A stretch of 11,241 nt of DNA from positions 1-11,241 of the forward strand of contig JAUXQA010000416.1 of the NCBI GenBank assembly GCA_030683195.1, written 5' to 3'. The translations under genes and the position numbers were made by a program. Below are positions 6,678 to 11,241 of the stretch, in pieces. This DNA is from Rhodoferax sp. (lineage in GTDB: Bacteria > Pseudomonadota > Gammaproteobacteria > Burkholderiales > Burkholderiaceae_C). The notes beneath the pieces are model-generated. The model did not search any database. It had not been told where the DNA came from and saw only the letters and a program-made list of their open reading frames with translations. Within the stretch, counting starts at the first letter, position 1; every line of letters starts with the position of its first letter.

Positions 6678-7584
6678 GCAGAGTAAACATCGGAATGTCT
6701 TTTTCCGCCGCCAGCTGGTCCAGCGCCTCACGCGTCATGCTCAGCAGGTAGGCTGCCAAGGCCTGGTGTGTGGGTGGCGACATCATGCTTAGAACATTGA
6801 CATAAGCAATGCCAGCGGCAGCACACAGCGATTTGGCAAAGTGCGGCTCCAGTGCTGCCACCGCCACCCGTCCATCGTGACACGGGTAGACGCGGTAACC
6901 GGCATGCCCGCCCCCCACGGCAGCACCGGGTTGTGTCAAGCCCCAATAGCGCGGCAGGGCCAAGTAAGCCGCAGACTCAGACAAGGCCACCTCCTGGTGG
7001 CTGCCTTTGCCAGTTTTGAGCTGTACCAAAACAGCTTTGAGAACCGCTTCTGAAGCCATCAGCGAGCCGCCCATGTCCGCGTACAAGGTGGGGGGCAAGT
7101 CAATACCGTTGACCAAACCATGTTCGGCGAGATAGGTCAGGTCATGCCCGGGCTCCTCGGCACGTGCGCCAGGCGCACCCACAATCGCCACTTGTGACAG
7201 TGCAGGGTAGAGCTTGCGTAGCGCCTTCCACTCCAGCCCCAGCTTGCGCAGGGCAGACGGGCGAAAGGAAGTGAGCAGCACATCGGCCCGGGCCAACTCC
7301 CGGTGCAAAGTTTTTTGGCCTGCGTCAGTCTTGAGGTCTGCAACCACGATCCGCACGCCTTGGTGCAGCTCCTTGTAGGCCGGCGGGTTGTACAGACCCA
7401 TGGGGTCACCCGAGGCGCCAGATGGAGCACCCGCTGGCGGGGGGGGCTCCAGCTTGACGCAGGTGGCCCCCATCTGGCGGCAGCGCATCAAGGCGGCCGG
7501 TCCGGGCAAGTTCAGGCTCAGGCTGAGTACACGCACGCCACGCAAGGCGCGCAGGGCAGGGGAGGCTTTTTCAGTGGCGTTCAT
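6670..7584 (-). CDS. Short CaiB/BaiF-family (class III) CoA-transferase
   Basis: Cytoplasmic protein of 304 aa from the class III CoA-transferase/alpha-methylacyl-CoA racemase family, which moves CoA between acids or epimerises acyl-CoA through an aspartyl-CoA intermediate. N-terminal features fit: GVRVLSLSLNLPGPAALMRCRQMGATCVKLEPP (two family motifs within about 16-48), VADLKTDAG, and DVLLTSFRPSALRKLGL. GHDLTYLAEHG puts the presumed catalytic Asp at 148. GKGSHQEVALSESAAY is the usual dimer-core segment, and HAGYRVYPCHDGRVAVAALEPHF starts the C-terminal part. Common members have about 360-420 residues; this one ends at DIPMFTLQK, earlier than usual, and its final codons lie in a repeat-like segment. 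It may be a genuine short subfamily or a truncated copy. The ATG at 7584 has no Shine-Dalgarno. Whether it is a transferase or a racemase cannot be decided. Confidence 0.85.
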   Translation of the reverse strand: MNATEKASPALRALRGVRVLSLSLNLPGPAALMRCRQMGATCVKLEPPPPAGAPSGASGDPMGLYNPPAYKELHQGVRIVVADLKTDAGQKTLHRELARADVLLTSFRPSALRKLGLEWKALRKLYPALSQVAIVGAPGARAEEPGHDLTYLAEHGLVNGIDLPPTLYADMGGSLMASEAVLKAVLVQLKTGKGSHQEVALSESAAYLALPRYWGLTQPGAAVGGGHAGYRVYPCHDGRVAVAALEPHFAKSLCAAAGIAYVNVLSMMSPPTHQALAAYLLSMTREALDQLAAEKDIPMFTLQK

Positions 7585-7685
7585 GACCGCAATTAAAACA
7601 GATCGTTACCCGGTCAAGTGGCTGCCGGGATAGATGAATTAGGGTGTAATCGCCACCCTGCCATTGAAGACTCTGAAAGTGAAAC
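7585..7685. promoter_or_regulatory. Divergent promoter region of the CoA-transferase and exonuclease genes
   Basis: This 101-bp spacer serves two divergent genes. For the minus strand, TTGACC (complement of 7612-7617), a 16-bp spacer and TAATTG (complement of 7590-7595) form a possible promoter whose start would fall at or next to the ATG at 7584. For the plus strand, TGTAAT at 7645-7650 in the context GGGTGTAATCGCC looks like a -10 element, without a good -35, leaving a leader of about 30 bases before the GTG at 7686. Both are by-eye matches. Confidence 0.3.
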
Positions 7686-8720
7686 GTGACCGATATGCAA
7701 CTCCAACTGGGTTTTGACAGCTTTGACATGCCCCTGTCGGTCCAGCCCAAGACAAAACCCAAACCCAAAGCGCGCGCCAAGCCCCGCAGCTTGGGGTTGG
7801 CGCCCCAGGTGCCCGAACTCGACGCTCCCACCATGGCAGCTCGCCTGGAGCAAAACCCCGACTACCGCGTGTTGCGGCGTCTGGCACCAGCCCTCCATTT
7901 CGAGCGCACGGCGCAGGGTCCTGTTATGCGGGTCCTGATTCTTGACACCGAGACGACCGGGCTTGACCATGGGCAGGACAAGATCATTGAACTGGCCATG
8001 CTGCGTGTGGATGTCGACATCTCAACGGGTCTGCCGGTGGGTGAGGTCGTGGTTTTTGACGAACTCGAAGACCCCGGCCAGCCCATTTCCAAAGAGGTAC
8101 AGGCGCTCACCGGCATCTCCAACGACATGGTGCAAGGCAAACACCTGGATGAGTCCCGCATTGCGGCTCTGCTGGACGGCGTGGACCTGGTGATTGCCCA
8201 CAACGCAGCATTCGATCGACCGTTTTGCGAGGCTCGAATTCCCGCGTTTTCCAAGCTGGCGTGGGGCTGCTCTTTTGCCGACATCGACTGGAAGAACGAG
8301 GGCCATGGCTCCGCCAAGCTGGAATACCTGGCCTTGGATAAAGGCTGGTTTTATGACGCCCACCGCGCCGAGACCGACTGCCATGCCTTGCTCGCTGTGC
8401 TGTGCGAACCTTTGCCATCAAACCAGCAAAGCGGCCTGGCCAAAATCATCGCCAGCAGCCAGGGCCAGAGTTACCGTCTGCAAGCCACCCAAGCCCCTTT
8501 TGATGCCAAAGATGCACTCAAGTCACGCGCTTACCGCTGGAACGCTGACCAGCGAGTGTGGCAAACCCGGCTCGATAGCGAAGCGCAATTGGGTGCTGAG
8601 TGCACCTGGCTCAAAACGAACGTTTACGCTGGGCGAGTGGCACGGGTTCACATTGAAAAAATGGACGCCCTCGTCAAGCACTCCAAGCGCGCAGGGGAAT
8701 TGTCACTCAGAGAGATTTGA
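7686..8720 (+). CDS. DEDDh-family 3'-5' exonuclease (DnaQ-like) with an extra C-terminal domain
   Basis: Probable 3'-5' exonuclease of the DnaQ/RNase T superfamily, 344 aa from the GTG at 7686; the ATG at 7695 is an alternative, and neither has a clear ribosome site. The N-terminal tail holds a Lys/Pro-rich basic stretch (about 20-34), likely unstructured. The exonuclease core spans about 82-240: Exo I ILDTETTGLDH with Asp87 and Glu89; Exo II LVIAHNAAFDRPF with Asp177; Exo III HRAETDCHALL with His226 and Asp231. All five metal-binding or catalytic positions are present. About 100 residues follow, including DAKDALKSRAYRWNADQRVW, a compact alpha-beta motif I recall from other stand-alone epsilon-like exonucleases and which may bind nucleic acid. 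Its length and added domain argue against the replicative epsilon subunit; a repair or RNA-processing nuclease is more likely. Neighbouring genes give no functional clue. Confidence 0.9.
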   Translation: MTDMQLQLGFDSFDMPLSVQPKTKPKPKARAKPRSLGLAPQVPELDAPTMAARLEQNPDYRVLRRLAPALHFERTAQGPVMRVLILDTETTGLDHGQDKIIELAMLRVDVDISTGLPVGEVVVFDELEDPGQPISKEVQALTGISNDMVQGKHLDESRIAALLDGVDLVIAHNAAFDRPFCEARIPAFSKLAWGCSFADIDWKNEGHGSAKLEYLALDKGWFYDAHRAETDCHALLAVLCEPLPSNQQSGLAKIIASSQGQSYRLQATQAPFDAKDALKSRAYRWNADQRVWQTRLDSEAQLGAECTWLKTNVYAGRVARVHIEKMDALVKHSKRAGELSLREI

Positions 8721-8847
8721 AATAGTGGCGCGGTAGAATTCTGGCTATAGCAAGCCCGCTCTGGCTTGCAAGTCTCAGCACCTCCTGGGCATGTTGGGCC
8801 ACAGGCCAAAAGGTTCACAAGAGGTGCCGAAGTACCCAAGGATTTAG
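8721..8847 (+). promoter_or_regulatory. Leader of the flavoprotein gene with two inverted repeats and a possible promoter
   Basis: A TAGAAT at 8734-8739 could be a -10 element (no good -35), giving a transcript leader of about 100 bases. Within it lies a perfect 7-bp inverted repeat, GCAAGCC (8750-8756) and GGCTTGC (8763-8769), with a 6-base loop. A second 7-bp pair, GCACCTC (8778-8784) and GAGGTGC (8821-8827), encloses the smaller GGCC-ACA-GGCC pairing. The Shine-Dalgarno AAGGA (8838-8842) starts 10 bases after the second stem, 5 bases before the ATG. There is no T-run after either hairpin, so a simple terminator is unlikely. No known riboswitch consensus was recognised. Confidence 0.4.
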
Positions 8848-10092
8848 ATGAAACGTGTTGATGATTTCCGTCTGAAATTCGGAAAAAAAGAGATTGTCCC
8901 CATCATGGTGGGCGGCATGGGTGTCGATATTTCAACTGCTGAACTGGCCCTTGAAGCGGCGCGCTTGGGCGGCATCGGGCACATCTCCGATGCGATGGTG
9001 CCCGATGTCTCCGACCGCCGGTTTGACACCAGTTTTGTCAAGGACAAGACCCGTTTTTACAAAGCCAACATCGACAACTCTGACAAGTCCATCGTCAAAT
9101 TCGACTTGGGCGTGCTGGCCGATGCCACCCGTCGCCATGTTGACGCGACCATGCAGGCCAAGCGCGGCGAAGGCCTGATCTTCGTCAATTGCATGGAGAA
9201 GCTGACCATGAACGCCCCGCGCGAAACACTGCAGGTGCGCATGGCGTCTGCACTGGATGCTGGCATTGACGGCATCACGCTCAGTGCGGGTTTGCATCTT
9301 GGCTCGTTTGGCTTGATTGCGGACCACCCCCGGTTCCGGGACGCCAAGCTCGGAATTATTGTGTCGTCGGTGCGGGCGCTGCAACTCTTCTTGCGCAAAA
9401 ATGCACGGCTTGACCGGCGCCCTGATTACGTCATTGTTGAAGGCCCGCTGGCCGGTGGTCACCTGGGCTTTGGCCTGGATTGGGCCAAATATGACCTCGC
9501 CACCATCATTGCCGAGGTGCTTCTTTTCCTGAAAACCGAACAACTCGACATTCCAGTCGTGGCGGCTGGCGGCATCTTTACGGGCAGTGATGCCACGTCG
9601 TTTCTGGAGATGGGGGCGGCTGCGGTGCAGGTTGCCACGCGCTTTACGGTGGCCAATGAATGCGGCTTGCCCGCTGATGTCAAACAGGACTACTACCGCG
9701 CCAGTGAAGAAGACATTGTGGTCAACACCATCTCGCCCACCGGCTACCCCATGCGCATGCTAAAAAGTACGCCAGCCATTGGTTCGGGCATTCGGCCCAA
9801 TTGCGAGGCCTACGGCTATTTGCTGGATGGCAACGGCGGTTGTGCCTACATCGACGCCTATAACCGCGAAGTGGCTTTGCACCCGAACACCAAGGTCATC
9901 TCGGTGATGGACAAAACCTGTCTGTGCACCCACATGCGCAACTTCAACTGCTGGACCTGCGGCAGCACCACTTACCGCCTCAAGGACACGACCAACCGCC
10001 TCCCGGACGGAACTTACCAAACGCTGAGCGCCGAACATATCTTCAAGGATTACCAGTTCAGCGTAGACAATCAGGTGGCCATGCCCGCCTGA
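8848..10092 (+). CDS. Nitronate monooxygenase/2-nitropropane dioxygenase-family flavoprotein with a Cys-rich C-terminus
   Basis: FMN-dependent TIM-barrel protein of 414 aa. Nitronate monooxygenases oxidise alkyl nitronates such as propionate-3-nitronate; relatives include enoyl-ACP reductases and other flavoenzymes, so the reaction is unproven. Evidence: an N-terminal barrel start (EIVPIMVGGMGVDIST, LEAARLGGIGHI); GPLAGGHLGF with His205 at the position of the family's catalytic histidine; VVAAGGIFTGSDATSFLEMGAAAVQVATRF, the FMN-phosphate loops. The ATG at 8848 follows AAGGA by 5 bases. The segment after about residue 310 is unusual: Cys319, Cys332, Cys358, Cys360, Cys368 and Cys371 fall within 53 residues, the last four as CLC followed by CWTC, suggesting a zinc or iron-sulfur site. 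That segment also contains GYPMRMLKS-like barrel residues just before it, so the cysteines belong to an added tail. A Bug-type binding protein gene follows after 34 bp, probably in one operon. Confidence 0.87.
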   Translation: MKRVDDFRLKFGKKEIVPIMVGGMGVDISTAELALEAARLGGIGHISDAMVPDVSDRRFDTSFVKDKTRFYKANIDNSDKSIVKFDLGVLADATRRHVDATMQAKRGEGLIFVNCMEKLTMNAPRETLQVRMASALDAGIDGITLSAGLHLGSFGLIADHPRFRDAKLGIIVSSVRALQLFLRKNARLDRRPDYVIVEGPLAGGHLGFGLDWAKYDLATIIAEVLLFLKTEQLDIPVVAAGGIFTGSDATSFLEMGAAAVQVATRFTVANECGLPADVKQDYYRASEEDIVVNTISPTGYPMRMLKSTPAIGSGIRPNCEAYGYLLDGNGGCAYIDAYNREVALHPNTKVISVMDKTCLCTHMRNFNCWTCGSTTYRLKDTTNRLPDGTYQTLSAEHIFKDYQFSVDNQVAMPA

Positions 10093-10116
10093 GCTGGCAA
10101 GGCGTTTTTATAACCC

Positions 10117-10122
10117 GAGGAG
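10117..10122 (+). promoter_or_regulatory. Shine-Dalgarno of the Bug-family gene
   Basis: GAGGAG stands four bases before the ATG at 10127 in the 34-bp gap after the flavoprotein gene. No promoter is evident in the gap, which supports co-transcription with the upstream gene. Confidence 0.65.
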
Positions 10123-10126
10123 CAAC

Positions 10127-11089
10127 ATGAATTTAAAAACAGTTTTGGCTGCTGCAGCCGCCATCTGGACATTGAGCGTCACCGCCCAAACCAGCTATCC
10201 GACCAAACCGATCAAGGCCATCGTGCCGTTTGCAGCAGGCAGCGCCACTGACCAGATTGGTCGTGCTTTCGCCGCCAAGATGTCGGAAACCCTCGGCCAA
10301 ACCATCGTGGTTGAAAACAAGGCGGGCGTAAACGGCATGCTGGGTGCAGACGCCGTCGCCAAGTCGGCGCCTGACGGTTACACGATCCTGATTGGCACCA
10401 ACAGCACCAATGCTGCCCTCAAAAGTCTGATGAAAAAGCTCCCCTATGACCAGGACACCGCCTTTGCGCCGGTGGGTTACATGGGTTCGGTGCCGCTCAT
10501 CATGGCGGTGAATAACGACGTGCCGGCCAAAAATTTGCGTGAGCTGGTGGACTTGGCCAAAGCCAAGCCCGGTTTTGTGACCTTCGCCAGCGCAAGCACC
10601 TCGCAACTCGTGTCCACCGAGGTATTGGCCGGTATGGCTGGCATCCAGATGGTCAATGTGCCCTACAAGAGTGGCCCAGCCGCCATGACCGATCTCATTG
10701 GCGGCCAGGTGATGATGTTCACAGCTGACTTTGCCGTGACCTTACCCCAGGTCAAAGGCGGCAAGATTCGCGGTCTGGCGGTAACCTCGTCCAAGCGGTC
10801 CGCTGCCATTCCCGAGTTGCCCACAGTCAATGAAGCTTTGGGCCTCAAAGACTACGAGTTGATTGCTTATTTTGCGGTGTTCGCACCGGCAGGCACACCG
10901 CCTGAAATCGTCAACAAACTCAACAACGCCATCAACCTGGCGGCGCAAAGCAAGGATCTCCAGGACAAATTTGCTTCGGTGGGCTTCATGGTCGACCCCG
11001 GAACGCCAGAAGCATTGGCCAAGCGCAGCGTGCTGGAGGCCGCCAAGTGGGCCAAAGCCATCCGTGAAGCGAAGATCGAACCCCAATAA
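10127..11089 (+). CDS. Bug-family (TctC-like) periplasmic substrate-binding protein
   Basis: Extracytoplasmic solute receptor of the tripartite tricarboxylate transporter type, 320 aa, the usual length of the Bug family that is greatly expanded in Burkholderiales. A Sec signal peptide covers residues 1-20 (Lys4, an Ala-rich core, VTA before Q21). The mature start YPTKPIKAIVPFAAGSATD is the family signature; its PFAAG loop normally contacts the ligand carboxylate. Further typical segments are VVENKAGVNGMLGADAVAKSAPDGYTI, NVPYKSGPAAMTDLIGGQV, IRGLAVTSSKRSAAIPELPTV and FAPAGTPPEIV. No tctA or tctB membrane genes are in the window, so it is an orphan receptor here, as is common for this family. 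Its linkage to the flavoprotein gene hints at a related organic-acid substrate, which cannot be named. Confidence 0.95.
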   Translation: MNLKTVLAAAAAIWTLSVTAQTSYPTKPIKAIVPFAAGSATDQIGRAFAAKMSETLGQTIVVENKAGVNGMLGADAVAKSAPDGYTILIGTNSTNAALKSLMKKLPYDQDTAFAPVGYMGSVPLIMAVNNDVPAKNLRELVDLAKAKPGFVTFASASTSQLVSTEVLAGMAGIQMVNVPYKSGPAAMTDLIGGQVMMFTADFAVTLPQVKGGKIRGLAVTSSKRSAAIPELPTVNEALGLKDYELIAYFAVFAPAGTPPEIVNKLNNAINLAAQSKDLQDKFASVGFMVDPGTPEALAKRSVLEAAKWAKAIREAKIEPQ

Positions 11090-11100
11090 AGCGCCACCCC

Positions 11101-11119
11101 CTGCGCCGTTTTAGCGCAG
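11101..11119. terminator. Short inverted repeat between convergent genes, weak terminator candidate
   Basis: CTGCGC (11101-11106) and GCGCAG (11114-11119) form a perfect 6-bp stem with the loop CGTTTTA. It begins 11 bases after the Bug gene stop, and its loop contains the stop codon of the minus-strand gene. There is no T-run after the stem on either strand, so it is at best a weak or rho-assisted end for the two converging genes. Confidence 0.3.
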
Positions 11120-11241
11120 ATAGCCACGCGCCAGTTCACTCACATTGACGTGTGCCTTGAGCCTGGCGGCCAACAAGTAAAGACCACCCAGCTTGCGATG
11201 CAGAAACAGCACGTCGGCGGGTGGCACATGCCAGAATTCCC
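11111..11241 (-). CDS. C-terminal fragment of a probable AarF/UbiB (ABC1) kinase-like protein, runs off right edge
   Basis: The minus strand has an open frame of 42 codons ending in TAA (complement of 11111-11113), with the rest beyond the window. The peptide includes VLFLHRKLGGLYLLAARLKAHV and ends in ELARGYLR. The pattern LFLHRKLGGLYLLAARL matches, from memory, the C-terminal helix region of bacterial ABC1/AarF/UbiB family proteins. These are atypical kinase-like ATPases, some needed for ubiquinone biosynthesis and others of unknown role. The gene converges with the Bug-family gene, 21 bp between stops. The fragment is too short to assign a subfamily, and the catalytic core is outside the window. 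Confidence 0.65.
   Translation of the reverse strand, partial: EFWHVPPADVLFLHRKLGGLYLLAARLKAHVNVSELARGYLR

Noticed and set aside
8750..8769. Hairpin read as an intrinsic terminator of the exonuclease gene
   Set aside because: The 7-bp stem is not followed by a T-run on the plus strand, so it is listed only as leader structure.
1..11241. Defence system, CRISPR array, insertion sequence, prophage or tRNA-linked island
   Set aside because: No repeat-spacer pattern, transposase, integrase, terminal inverted repeats of element size, tRNA-like segment or clear change in codon style was seen. The lone DEDDh exonuclease is not enough to argue for a defence locus.

Overview
The window looks like chromosomal DNA of a betaproteobacterium, most likely a Comamonadaceae member (Rhodoferax/Polaromonas type). 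The basis is protein style and gene types: moderately GC-rich codon use, a Bug-family (TctC-like) binding protein, a branched-chain-amino-acid-type (Liv) ABC operon led by an acyl-CoA ligase, a short CaiB-like CoA-transferase, and an intergenic segment resembling a dispersed repeat I recall from that family. No search could be run, so the taxon is an inference.

Layout. Positions 1-3654 are one minus-strand operon. In transcription order it holds an acyl-CoA ligase, livG, livF (ATGA overlap with livG) and a LivK-type periplasmic binding protein that runs off the left edge. The membrane permeases (livH/livM) are not in the window. Divergent from the ligase across about 180 bp is a plus-strand two-gene operon: a soluble PAS-PAS-HisKA-HATPase-REC hybrid histidine kinase and an OmpR-type response regulator, coupled by an ATGA overlap. 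A short CaiB/BaiF-type CoA-transferase follows on the minus strand. Divergent from it is a plus-strand DEDDh 3'-5' exonuclease with an extra C-terminal domain. After a 127-bp leader able to form hairpins come a nitronate monooxygenase/2-nitropropane dioxygenase-family flavoprotein with a cysteine-rich tail and, 34 bp later, a Bug-type binding protein. The right edge holds the last 42 codons of a minus-strand gene that reads like the C-terminus of an AarF/UbiB (ABC1) kinase-like protein.

How it may work together (inference). The left half reads as an uptake-and-activation module: a Liv-type transporter brings in an organic or amino acid and the ligase turns it into a CoA thioester. The adjacent soluble two-component system may sense a cytoplasmic ligand and control the module. 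The CaiB-like protein, the flavoprotein and the Bug protein also fit organic-acid/CoA metabolism, but nothing in the sequence links them directly to the transporter.

Most of the window is ordinary metabolic and regulatory gene content. There are no rRNA or tRNA genes, CRISPR arrays, insertion sequences or phage genes that I can see, and no stretch over 300 bases without a gene. The points most worth a second look are the co-located motif deviations in LivF (Walker A Lys to Arg) and LivG (LPYGR signature), which would give one degenerate ATP site, and the six-cysteine tail and structured leader of the flavoprotein gene.
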